DNA of 64,000 nt from JAJAZB01 sp965249815 (GTDB lineage: Bacteria; Bacteroidota; Bacteroidia; Cytophagales; Spirosomataceae), in the NCBI GenBank assembly GCA_965249815.1, contig CBDFMV010000002.1, forward strand, positions 744,001 to 808,000. Reading direction: 5' to 3'. Positions 17,669 through 24,464 of the stretch are shown piece by piece. Within the stretch, counting starts at the first letter, position 1. Each line of letters opens with the position of its first letter. The translations under genes were made by a program, and so were the position numbers. The notes below the pieces were generated by a model, which saw only the letters and a program-made list of their open reading frames with translations, did no database searches and was not told the origin of the DNA.

Positions 17669-17950
17669 ATGAACGAGCAACACTCCTTTTTCAAGACTTC
17701 CGGCGGCGGGCAGTTTTTCCAGAAAATCGGCCACCCGGAGGGTGATACGCTGAAGGTCATCTGCCTCTACGACTTCAACCCGTGCATTGAGCGGATGAAG
17801 TTTACGCCCGACATCCTGCAATCGCTCAAGTGCGTCGAATGCACCGAGGAGGAATTCCGGAACGCCGAGCGCCGCGCCATTCAATTGCTGGGCATCGGGG
17901 TGCCCGCCCTGACGGTTATCGGTAACAACCGCCTGGCCAACGCGGCCTGA
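17669..17950 (+). CDS. Small unknown protein, paralogue of the gene at 19737-20051
   Basis: 93-aa soluble protein of no recognised family. The ATG at 17669 gives MNEQHSFFKTSGGGQFFQKIG. It shares a pattern with the protein at 19737: (S/I)-x-FKT-x-x-G-x-x-FFQ, then a V-x-L-x-D stretch, a helix with M-R/K-x, a C-x-x-x-T-E-x-E-F-x-x-A motif and a closing amphipathic helix. It lacks the clamp-binding tail of its paralogue. The two flank ruvB and the DUF2383 gene. Confidence 0.65.
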   Translation: MNEQHSFFKTSGGGQFFQKIGHPEGDTLKVICLYDFNPCIERMKFTPDILQSLKCVECTEEEFRNAERRAIQLLGIGVPALTVIGNNRLANAA

Positions 17951-17962
17951 TTTTTTGAGTTG

Positions 17963-18011
17963 AGACGGCCCGGCTGGTACGCGCACAGAAAGCACACCAG
18001 CCGGGCCGTCT
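17963..18011. terminator. GC-rich hairpin, possible terminator
   Basis: Perfect 16-bp stem (17963-17978 with 17996-18011) with a 17-nt loop. No T-run follows on the plus strand; six T residues lie on its 5' side. It may end the gene before it or be a palindromic repeat. Confidence 0.45.
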
Positions 18012-18046
18012 GACCGGTACGCATCGCTAAAATCAATTCCGACTTC

Positions 18047-18475
18047 ATGCACGCAACGACCCTTTTTCCCGTCTCCAACGCGCTGTCGGCCTTCGTGGGC
18101 TTGACCAACACGCGCCTGGAAGTGTACCGCTGGGCTGCCGATCACCTGGAAGACGACGACCTGCGGGAAATTTTTGTGGCGTTGCTGCAACAGGCGAAGG
18201 AATTCAAGCACCAGTTGGCCGACGTCGTCGAACAGACCGAGGCGACGCACCCCCTCGGCGAGAGCCTGCCGGTGTTGCGGGCAAGCGCGTCGTTGCCGCC
18301 GCAGTCGGCGGATGTGCACACGCTTTTCGACCTGCTCGACCAGTTGAACGAAGCCGAAACCTACGCCGTCGCCCAGCTCCGCACCGACCTTCTGCTTCAG
18401 CGGGCCATCCGGAGCCAGCGTACCGCCACCCGCACCCTGCACGAAGGGTTGGAGTATTTGCGGCAGTACGTGTGA
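18047..18475 (+). CDS. DUF2383/PA2169-like four-helix protein
   Basis: 142-aa helical protein resembling the ferritin-like DUF2383 fold. Residues ~10-60 (LSAFVGLTNTRLEVYRWAAD, then REIFVALLQQAKEFKHQLA) match helices one and two of the PA2169 group, and LRTDLLLQRAIRSQRTATRT the last. It is shorter and more diverged than the copies at 36186-36758 and 46895-47353. The role of these proteins is unknown; in many genera they go with stress survival. Confidence 0.7.
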   Translation: MHATTLFPVSNALSAFVGLTNTRLEVYRWAADHLEDDDLREIFVALLQQAKEFKHQLADVVEQTEATHPLGESLPVLRASASLPPQSADVHTLFDLLDQLNEAETYAVAQLRTDLLLQRAIRSQRTATRTLHEGLEYLRQYV

Positions 18476-18502
18476 ACTACACCGCAGGCTTTACTGAAAA
18501 AA

Positions 18503-18538
18503 GAGACCCCGGCAAGTGCTTGCCGGGGTCTCCTTTTT
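18503..18538. terminator. Bidirectional terminator between the DUF2383 gene and ruvB
   Basis: Inverted repeat 18503-18516/18519-18532, flanked by A on the left and CTTTTT on the right, between two convergent genes. Confidence 0.88.
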
Positions 18539-18550
18539 GGTAAAAACCGG

Positions 18551-19570
18551 TTAGGCCACCAGCAATTCCGCTGGCATGGGCACGTCCAGGTGGTGGTAGG
18601 CTTTCTCGGTGGCTTCCCGACCCCGCGCCGTGCGCTTGAGGTAGCCTTCCTGAATCAGGAATGGCTCATACACTTCTTCGATGGTCTCGGCTTCTTCGCC
18701 GCAGGCCGTGGCGATGGTCGAAAGGCCCACCGGCCCGCCCTTGAATTTCCCGATGATGGTCATCAGAATGCGGTTGTCCATTTCGTCGAGGCCGTTGCTG
18801 TCCACTTCGAGGGCGCGCAGGGCGCGGCGGGCGATTTCTACGTCGATGGTGCCGTTGCCGAGCACCTGGGCAAAGTCGCGGGTGCGGCGGAGCAGGTTGT
18901 TGGCAATGCGCGGCGTACCCCGGCTCCGGCGGGCAATCTCCACGGCTGCTTCGACGTGAATGGGCGAACCAAGCAGGACGGCCGAGCGCTGCACAATCGT
19001 CGTGAGCAGGTCGGCATCGTAGTACTCCAGGCGGCAGTTGATGCTAAACCGCGCCCGCAGCGGCGAGGTCAGCAGCCCGGCGCGGGTGGTGGCGCCGATA
19101 AGCGTAAACGGGTTGAGCGAAATCTGCACGGAGCGGGCGTTGGGGCCGCTGTCGAGGAGAATATCGATTTTGTAATCTTCCATCGCCGAGTAGAGGTATT
19201 CTTCCACGACCGGGTTGAGCCGGTGGATTTCGTCGATGAAGAGTACGTCGTGGGGCTGCAAATTCGTCAGCAGCCCGGCCAGGTCGCTGGGTTTGTCAAG
19301 CACCGGGCCGGTCGTGCATTTGATGCCGGTTTTAAGTTCGTTGGCCAGGATGTGCGAGAGCGTGGTTTTGCCCAACCCCGGCGGGCCGTGCAACAGCACG
19401 TGGTCGAGGGCCTCGCCGCGCTGGGTGGTGGCGGCCACGAAAATTTTCAGGTTTTCCAGCACCTTATCCTGCCCGGTGAAATCATCGAACGAGAGCGGCC
19501 GCAGGGCGCGCTCCAGCTCTTTGTCCACCTGGTCGGCGTAGGTGTGCCGGACAATGGATTGATCCGTCAT
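18551..19570 (-). CDS. ruvB: Holliday junction branch-migration helicase RuvB
   Basis: 339-aa AAA+ ATPase motor of the RuvABC resolvasome. It has Walker A GPPGLGKTT (residues 62-70), Walker B DVLFIDEIHRL, sensor 1 IGATTRAGLL, and the family-specific ALRPLSFDDFTGQ start and winged-helix C-terminus with EEVYEPFLIQEGYLKRTARGR. Length is normal. It stands alone, not next to ruvA, as is common in this phylum. A good promoter lies just upstream. Confidence 0.98.
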   Translation of the reverse strand: MTDQSIVRHTYADQVDKELERALRPLSFDDFTGQDKVLENLKIFVAATTQRGEALDHVLLHGPPGLGKTTLSHILANELKTGIKCTTGPVLDKPSDLAGLLTNLQPHDVLFIDEIHRLNPVVEEYLYSAMEDYKIDILLDSGPNARSVQISLNPFTLIGATTRAGLLTSPLRARFSINCRLEYYDADLLTTIVQRSAVLLGSPIHVEAAVEIARRSRGTPRIANNLLRRTRDFAQVLGNGTIDVEIARRALRALEVDSNGLDEMDNRILMTIIGKFKGGPVGLSTIATACGEEAETIEEVYEPFLIQEGYLKRTARGREATEKAYHHLDVPMPAELLVA

Positions 19571-19602
19571 GAAGTCAGAAAGTTAACGGTGAATCGGTAT
19601 CC

Positions 19603-19633
19603 CAAAGATAAGGAACTCCCGTTAAAGTCTAAA
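19603..19633 (-). promoter_or_regulatory. Candidate promoter of ruvB
   Basis: On the minus strand TATCTTTG (19603-19610) matches TAnnTTTG exactly, and TTTA (19630-19633) stands where the -33 TTTG is expected, with the canonical 19-nt spacing. The ruvB ATG follows 32 nt downstream. Confidence 0.6.
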
Positions 19634-19736
19634 CGAATTAGCTTAAAAAAATACGATAAATTAGTTGCAAATAGTGGGATAGTATCACAAGTATTGTATA
19701 TCTTTACAACACCAAACCACAACTCGTCAACAAGGC

Positions 19737-20051
19737 ATGGATACCACGCAAACCGGCGCTACGACGCCATCGCAGATCTACTTCAAGACCCCCACGGGCG
19801 ATCATTTTTTTCAGTACCTCGGTGAGCGCGTCAAATTAGTGACGCTGCACGATCAGGCACCCGCCGTGGAAATGCTACGCTACGAAGCGGGCCTTTTCTG
19901 GGCCTGGGGCTGTATTCCGGCCACCGAGTCGGAATTCAATCAGGCCTTGCAACGCGCACTCGAAGGCCTGAGCGCCGAGCCGAAACCTGGTCGCCAACTG
20001 GACCTTTTTGGCACCCGCCGACTCGATTCGAGCGAGCGGAAAGCTTCGTAA
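19737..20051 (+). CDS. Small protein with a perfect sliding-clamp-binding motif
   Basis: 104-aa soluble protein, paralogue of the gene at 17669. Residues 14-77 carry the shared fold (IYFKTPTGDHFFQYLG, EMLRYEAGLF, PATESEFNQALQRAL). The tail, absent from the paralogue, contains QLDLF at residues 87-91, which equals the bacterial beta-clamp consensus QL(S/D)LF, in a basic flexible context (KPGRQLDLFGTRR). DinB in this window ends in a comparable QLTLHF. It heads a cluster with a RecE-like nuclease, so recruitment to or competition at the replication clamp is a sensible but untested idea. A weak -7 like box (TATCTTTA, 19699-19706) lies upstream. Confidence 0.75.
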   Translation: MDTTQTGATTPSQIYFKTPTGDHFFQYLGERVKLVTLHDQAPAVEMLRYEAGLFWAWGCIPATESEFNQALQRALEGLSAEPKPGRQLDLFGTRRLDSSERKAS

Positions 20052-20054
20052 CCG

Positions 20055-20103
20055 GGGTAGAACCCGCGACCCGGGTTCCACCGGGTTTCGACCCCATTTT
20101 TTT
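20055..20103 (+). terminator. Hairpin with two possible pairings and a T-run
   Basis: A short stem (gaacccg 20061-20067 with cgggttc 20073-20079) competes with a wider one (ggggt 20055-20059 with acccc 20092-20096, plus inner pairs). Six T follow at 20098-20103. It lies between the clamp-motif gene and the 217-aa gene, and could terminate or attenuate. Confidence 0.55.
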
Positions 20104-20131
20104 AAGATCATTCTCTTTTTTTGAAATAAAC

Positions 20132-20785
20132 ATGGCAGCCAACCAACACAACGAAGTGATTGCGCTCAACAGCCTGGCGCTCAAGTCGTACCAGCTTGAG
20201 AAGCGCGACGAAGAAACCGGCGAGGTGGCGATTGTCAGCAAGTTCAAGTACCTCGAAGGCCACCCGAAGCAGTACCGTTTCAACGGCCAGACGGGCCGCT
20301 TCAACCTCAACGGCGACACCGACATGGGCAGCAAACTGACCATTCAGCCCATCGCCTGGCGGATTTTTGAAGAAAACCTGTTCGAGCGTGGCCGGAAGGA
20401 ACAATGGGCCGAGATTTTCTTCATCGACGACAAAAACTGCGTGTCGGTCATCATGTTCAACAACACGTCCGTGAACGTGCTGTTCGGGTTAATCGAGCCG
20501 CTTTTTTACGAAGAACTGAGCCTCTCGGACGTGGTGCTGACGATTACGGCGGAGAAAAAGGAAAACACCAAAATCACGCCGAAGGGGATTTACTACATCG
20601 CCAAGTTTGGCTACCAGCCTGCCGACCAGTTGCGGGTAAAGGAAATCCGCGAGTTTGTGCGCGACCACCGCATCTACCGCGCCGATACACTCACGCCCAC
20701 GGCCGAGTACAAAGCCGTCTCGAAGGGCTTTTACAACGCGTTGATGTACGTTGAAACCCCTCTCCTGAGCGAAAACGCCGCATGA
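20132..20785 (+). CDS. Unknown 217-aa protein of the recombination-like module
   Basis: Soluble mixed alpha/beta protein that I do not recognise. It starts MAANQHNEVIALNSLALKSY, has a beta-rich centre (YRFNGQTGRFNLNG, then AEIFFIDDKNCVSVIMFNN) and a C-terminal helical part (VKEIREFVRDHRIYRADTL). The stop overlaps the next start by 4 nt, so the two should be translated together. Its position before a RecE-like exonuclease is where a single-strand-annealing or DNA-binding partner would sit, but no RecT signature is evident. Confidence 0.7.
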   Translation: MAANQHNEVIALNSLALKSYQLEKRDEETGEVAIVSKFKYLEGHPKQYRFNGQTGRFNLNGDTDMGSKLTIQPIAWRIFEENLFERGRKEQWAEIFFIDDKNCVSVIMFNNTSVNVLFGLIEPLFYEELSLSDVVLTITAEKKENTKITPKGIYYIAKFGYQPADQLRVKEIREFVRDHRIYRADTLTPTAEYKAVSKGFYNALMYVETPLLSENAA

Positions 20786-21030
20786 ACTCCTTTTCTGTTC
20801 ACCTGAAAAGTAATCTTCGTCCCCGCGCTGAACGGCGTGGGAGCGGAGCGATTCAAGCCATGATTACCAAGCAAACGGCCGCCCAATTCATCACTGCCGA
20901 CGTGGCTCGTCACGGCAAAGTGACGCCGGTTGGCATGCAGGTTTTCCGCGAAAGCAAAATGAAATTCAGCGATTTCGCAAAAGCCACCCGCCGGGGACTT
21001 GAACTGTACGAAGCGTATCAGGTTCGCTGA
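20782..21030 (+). CDS. Very small basic protein of the recombination-like module
   Basis: 82 aa from the ATG at 20782 (ATGA overlap with the preceding stop) or 56 aa from an internal ATG at 20860. The conserved-looking part is the latter: MITKQTAAQFITADVARHGK, a GMQVFRESKMKFSDFAKA helix and a RRGLELYEAYQV helix. No known family. The first 26 residues are basic and low in conserved features, so the start is uncertain. Confidence 0.6.
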   Translation: MNSFSVHLKSNLRPRAERRGSGAIQAMITKQTAAQFITADVARHGKVTPVGMQVFRESKMKFSDFAKATRRGLELYEAYQVR

Positions 21031-21035
21031 CTTTC

Positions 21036-21106
21036 GGTTGATGCGTACGGTTGATTGTTTACTTGTTGAAAACGAGCAAGTTAATGAACAACCAGTACGC
21101 ATCGAC
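21036..21106 (+). promoter_or_regulatory. Imperfect hairpin spanning the possible start region of the nuclease gene
   Basis: The segment beginning gttgatgcgtac (from 21037) pairs imperfectly with the segment ending gtacgcatcgac (to 21105); the closest part is gatgcgtac with gtacgcatc and cttg with caag near the loop. An ATG at 21084 lies inside the right arm and would be occluded, while the ATG at 21120 is 14 nt beyond it. It could control translation or termination. Confidence 0.45.
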
Positions 21107-21119
21107 TCGCCGCAATCCC

Positions 21120-21791
21120 ATGATCATCACCCCACTTGCCACCCCCGCCGACCGGGATTACTGGGCCATACCCCGGATTTCAAACTCGCGCCTGACGCAG
21201 TTTCGCAACTGGCTGTTTGGCATCCGCGAGCCGGAGCGCAAGCGGGTGTATTCGCTGGGGAGTGCCCTGCACGAACGCCTGCTGGAGCCCCACAAAGCCA
21301 CGCCCCTGCACCCGTCGGTCAGCCCGGAGCACCTCGATGCGCTGGAGCGCCGCCTGCGCGAAGACCCTCGGTGCAGTTGGTACACGCGTTTTTCGGAGAA
21401 AGAGACCGTGCGCCTGTTTACCGACCTGGATACGGGCCTGTCCTGCAAGGCCAAGCTCGACCTGGTGTACAAAAACAGCACGGTGCTGGATTTGAAAACG
21501 ACGACGGCCCGAAGTTATAAGCACTTTGTGGAACGCTGCCACGAGTACGATTACGACCGGCAGGCGGCCTTTTACGTCGACAGTTTGGGCCGACAAACGG
21601 GCGGCAAATCCCCGAAGTTCCTTTTCGTGGGGATACAAAAAGTGGAACCGTACAACCTGTATCTTTTCGATGCCACGGCCGAGCCGGGTTTCGTAGAATA
21701 CGGGCGAAAAAAATATAAAACGCTGCTGAAAAAGTGGCAGGAGGTTGACTATGATTCAGTTGAAGGGGACCCGTGGGGTGTTTTTAATTAA
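21120..21791 (+). CDS. RecE-like PD-(D/E)XK exonuclease
   Basis: 223-aa nuclease resembling exonuclease VIII/lambda-exonuclease type PD-(D/E)XK enzymes. All core motifs can be read: a His in GSALHERLLEP (about residue 51), Asp114 in CKAKLDLVYK, Asp124-x-Lys126 in VLDLKTTT, and the QxxxY motif in YDRQAAFYVD. The N-terminus PRISNSRLTQF is also typical of RecE. The ATG at 21084 would add 12 basic residues but sits inside a hairpin; I prefer 21120. Likely role: 5'-3' resection in recombination, in line with a phage or mobile-element origin. Confidence 0.82.
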   Translation: MIITPLATPADRDYWAIPRISNSRLTQFRNWLFGIREPERKRVYSLGSALHERLLEPHKATPLHPSVSPEHLDALERRLREDPRCSWYTRFSEKETVRLFTDLDTGLSCKAKLDLVYKNSTVLDLKTTTARSYKHFVERCHEYDYDRQAAFYVDSLGRQTGGKSPKFLFVGIQKVEPYNLYLFDATAEPGFVEYGRKKYKTLLKKWQEVDYDSVEGDPWGVFN

Positions 21792-21954
21792 CCCCGCTGC
21801 CATCGAATTGATTGAGATTGAACCGGAAACGACGACCATCGTAACTGCCCACGCGAAAGTAACCGTGCCCACGGAAGAAAACCTGGAGGCGCTTCAGCGC
21901 CTGAGTGCGGAGCCTGTTACCCTGGCCGAAGAGCCGCAGGTGTACCCGTTTTGA
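21751..21954 (+). CDS. Tiny FlbD-like protein
   Basis: 67 aa from the ATG at 21751, overlapping the nuclease gene by 41 nt. The sequence MIQLKGTRGVFLINPAAIELIEIEPETTTIV has the layout of FlbD-like small proteins (MIxLTxxNGxxFxLNPDxIExIExxPDT). The C-terminus EEPQVYPF is proline-rich. There are no flagellar genes here; the fold is probably re-used as a small DNA or partner-binding subunit. Confidence 0.6.
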   Translation: MIQLKGTRGVFLINPAAIELIEIEPETTTIVTAHAKVTVPTEENLEALQRLSAEPVTLAEEPQVYPF

Positions 21955-22007
21955 GCGTCGGCAGCCGCCAACTTTCGCCAGAGCCAGCCGGTCTTCTGGC
22001 GAACGGT

Positions 22008-22433
22008 TCACTGTAAACTGCTGATCGGGTTGCGTTGAGCGAGTTCTTTCATTAGCAGAATCTGTTGCTTGAGCAGGGCGATGATTTCCTCTCGATCGCG
22101 GAGTTGCTGTTCGAGGGAGGTAATGCGCTCGTGAAGTGCCTGCGTGGGGGAGTCATCCAGCCCAGAAAGGTCCTGATGGGATTCGGCGGCGCGAAGCAGG
22201 GCTGTTGAGGCGTCGGCTTTGAACGCATCGCCAATGCCACGTAGCAGCCAGTCGCCGTTGAGGTCGTCGTAGCGGGTCAGAATGGCCGTTAGGGTGTCGT
22301 AGCTGGGTTTCACCTTGCGGCTCCGGATGGCGTAAAACGTACCGGGTTTGGCGTAGCCCAATTCCTTGCTCAGCCGGTACACGGTCAGGTTTTTGGCCTT
22401 CATCAGGTAGTCGAGGCGTTCGTAGATGTCCAT
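22008..22433 (-). CDS. Xre-type helix-turn-helix repressor with C-terminal coiled coil
   Basis: 141-aa DNA-binding protein. The HTH is in residues ~5-60 (LDYLMKAKNLTVYRLSKELG, then a YAIRSRKVKPSYDTL recognition part), and NGDWLLRGIGDAF is the usual follow-on of CI-like repressors in Bacteroidota. Residues ~98-132 (LHERITSLEQQLRDREEIIA and beyond) form a coiled coil for dimerisation. It faces the 197-aa gene across a 202-nt AT-rich gap and is the obvious regulator of the cluster. Confidence 0.88.
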   Translation of the reverse strand: MDIYERLDYLMKAKNLTVYRLSKELGYAKPGTFYAIRSRKVKPSYDTLTAILTRYDDLNGDWLLRGIGDAFKADASTALLRAAESHQDLSGLDDSPTQALHERITSLEQQLRDREEIIALLKQQILLMKELAQRNPISSLQ

Positions 22434-22635
22434 GAGGGCAATAGTTAAAAAATATTGAACGTTATTTTATAAAAATGGAATAGTTTACAAATGAGTTGTG
22501 TTATGATACCGAAAGCGGTCAAATATAGCAACAAGCGCAGGGATATTTCCAAACCATTCGCTCATAACTTTTGAATACCGGCACGGCGTATTCTCATTTT
22601 GTTTACCAGACGTTTCGCGACCAGCCCTAAACCGC
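22434..22635. promoter_or_regulatory. Divergent AT-rich control region of the repressor and the 197-aa gene
   Basis: Markedly more AT-rich than its surroundings (for example the stretch 22446-22490), it lies between two divergent genes and should hold the promoters and the repressor's own operators. I could not define a perfect inverted repeat. Confidence 0.5.
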
Positions 22636-23229
22636 ATGAAAAAGGAATTACGGCTTTCACCCGAACGGCGGTTACTCGCCCATCTCGAAACGCTCCGCAC
22701 CGAGCAGGTAGCGGCGGCTGGCAAGAGCATTCCGCTCCGGCGGATGTACGTGCAGTTGCAGTCGGAACTGACCCTGGAGCAGGCCCTGGCCGCGCCGAAA
22801 TTGATGAACCTCAGGCAATCGCTCGGGGAGGGAATGGTGCAGAAACTGCTCTGTTTCGTGGTGGCCAGCGCTACGGCATCGCACGCGACGGCCACTCCCC
22901 TGGAGGTGATCGAAGTGACCAGCCTATTGCTTGAACAACATCCAACCGAAAGCGTTAAGGATGTAGTTATGGCCTTTAAACGGGCGAAATTAAAAGGGCA
23001 GGCTCCGGCGGGGTTGCCGCTGGCGGCACTGGTTTTTCAGCTATTGGGTAGTTACCTCGACGAAAAGAGTCAGTACCTGGAAGCCCGCCACCGCGAGGCA
23101 CTGGCCCGTGAGGCCACCGATGAATACGGCGTGTTGCGGGCCATTCAGGAAAACAAGACACAGGCCGAAGCATTGGAAGAAACTCCGCCTGCCCACCGAA
23201 TCGGGCGGCGATACCGCAAAGCGGGATAA
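22636..23229 (+). CDS. Unknown 197-aa protein divergent from the repressor
   Basis: Helical cytoplasmic protein. It starts MKKELRLSPERRLLAHLETL. The centre holds RRMYVQLQSELTLEQALAAP, then GMVQKLLCFVVASATASHAT, and later SVKDVVMAFKRAKLKGQAP, which recalls proteins next to mobile-element replication genes that monitor or cover lists of 'FK..K.G' motifs. The C-terminus IGRRYRKAG is basic. I cannot name a family. Together with the Xre repressor it suggests an integrated-element remnant. Confidence 0.68.
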   Translation: MKKELRLSPERRLLAHLETLRTEQVAAAGKSIPLRRMYVQLQSELTLEQALAAPKLMNLRQSLGEGMVQKLLCFVVASATASHATATPLEVIEVTSLLLEQHPTESVKDVVMAFKRAKLKGQAPAGLPLAALVFQLLGSYLDEKSQYLEARHREALAREATDEYGVLRAIQENKTQAEALEETPPAHRIGRRYRKAG

Positions 23230-23281
23230 AGAAACTTGGTCTTCTACAGACCTTGTATGATGAGAGGGATTGATAAGAGCG

Positions 23282-23313
23282 AATCCCCTGGGGCAATGTC
23301 CCGGGGGATTTTT
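23282..23313 (+). terminator. Intrinsic terminator after the 197-aa gene
   Basis: Hairpin aatcccctgggg (23282-23293) with cccgggggatt (23300-23310), then five T (to 23313). Confidence 0.75.
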
Positions 23314-23478
23314 GTTTGGCATCATTGCAAATGCCGATGATGCAGGTGCGACGGGCCGTGCAGGGTGGGGATTTTTTTGCCCGCAATTCACGCGTTTGTG
23401 CGATTGGAAACCGGGAATACTTTTTTCACACGGATTGAGGGTTTAATAAGTCTAACCATTTCTAATTTCCTCCTTACA

Positions 23479-23811
23479 ATGAAAAAATTAGTTGTAGCCG
23501 CACTGACGGTCATTGCCACGTTAACGTTTGCCAACGCGCAAGCACAAGACGGTAGCACGGACATCAAGCAAGGTGCCCGTCAAATGAAACGGGGCGTCAA
23601 AAAAGAAGCCCACCAAGCAGGTCAGGACATCAAGACCGGTGCCCGGAAAGCTGGGAACGCGGTAGAACGGGGCGCTCAGAAAACCGGTGATGCCATCGAC
23701 CGGGGTGCGCGTAAAACCAAGCATGCCGTGAAAAAAGGCGTGGGTGATGCCGCTGAAGGCGTCGAAAAAGGAGCACGGAACGTTAAGAAGGATGTTCGCA
23801 ATCCGAACTAA
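23479..23811 (+). CDS. Secreted LEA-like protein with 11-residue repeats
   Basis: 110 aa with a clear signal peptide (MKKLVVAALTVIATLTFANA, cut after AQA). The mature part is composed of 11-residue repeats: IKTGARKAGNA, VERGAQKTGDA, IDRGARKTKHA, VKKGVGDAAEG, VEKGARNVKKD. This periodicity and the Gly/Ala/Lys-rich, Trp/Cys-free composition are those of group 3 late-embryogenesis-abundant proteins, which are disordered in water and fold as amphipathic helices on drying or on membranes. Role inferred: periplasmic or surface desiccation/osmotic protectant. The start is decided by the signal peptide. Confidence 0.82.
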   Translation: MKKLVVAALTVIATLTFANAQAQDGSTDIKQGARQMKRGVKKEAHQAGQDIKTGARKAGNAVERGAQKTGDAIDRGARKTKHAVKKGVGDAAEGVEKGARNVKKDVRNPN

Positions 23812-23837
23812 TCTCTTTATCAGGCCTTCGCCATAAC

Positions 23838-23868
23838 GAAAAAGCCCGACCACCGGTTGGGCTTTTTC
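23838..23868. terminator. Bidirectional terminator between convergent genes
   Basis: Stem gaaaaagcccgacc (23838-23851) with ggttgggctttttc (23855-23868), one G-T pair, A-run and T-run on either side. Confidence 0.88.
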
Positions 23869-23891
23869 ATTGAAATCGCGTAGCAGGCAGC

Positions 23892-24173
23892 TTATTCGTT
23901 GCTCTTTTTCTCGTGCATTTCGTAACTCTCCTGCAACTCCTGTGCTTCTTTTTGGGGGTCCTGGTGGCGGTCACGGTCTTCGTCGGCCAGTTGCAGGCTC
24001 ACGTCCGTCTTGCCCTGGGCCGGGTCGGTGCTGTAACCCTTTTCAGGAGCTTTTTGCTCCAGCGGAGCTTCAGTGCCTTGGATGGGTTCCTCGGCGTGGT
24101 ACCGGTTGAGGTCTTTCCCCAGCGGTCCCTGCTTGATCTGCGCTTCTTTTTTGTCGTGGTCGATCGTTGCCAT
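23892..24173 (-). CDS. Small hydrophilic disordered protein
   Basis: 93 aa from the ATG at 24173 (MATIDHDKKEAQIKQGPLG). No hydrophobic core, many Glu/Gln/Lys/Asp, and a KGYSTDPAQGKTDVSLQ stretch; C-terminus EMHEKKSNE. Composition resembles hydrophilin-like stress proteins and the gene at 52758-53024. Not assigned to a family. Confidence 0.6.
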   Translation of the reverse strand: MATIDHDKKEAQIKQGPLGKDLNRYHAEEPIQGTEAPLEQKAPEKGYSTDPAQGKTDVSLQLADEDRDRHQDPQKEAQELQESYEMHEKKSNE

Positions 24174-24397
24174 GGTGCTTCGTGTGTTTCCGTAAATCAG
24201 TAAAAACGCCGTGCCCAAAACGCACCCAGAGCGAGGCCGACGGCCCGACCTGGATACCTGCTGTTGTTGGGTAAAGGCCTGCTGGTGCCGTAAGTTCCCC
24301 ACTTTATTGCCTCGCGACTACCCTGATTTCCGAACTGTTTTTCAGCCGAATTCGTACGCTAATCCCATTGGCACGGGTTTGTAACGTATACTAAAAG

Positions 24398-24417
24398 GCA
24401 AAGGCGCACGCCTTTGC
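24398..24417. promoter_or_regulatory. 20-bp palindrome upstream of the iron-permease gene
   Basis: Nine-nt arms gcaaaggcg and cgcctttgc separated by two bases, 47 nt before the ATG at 24465. Placement suits an operator. There is no T-run on either strand. Confidence 0.4.
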
Positions 24418-24464
24418 TATTCGAGAATTAACCGCATCGTTCCCTATAAAAACGCACGTCCTCC

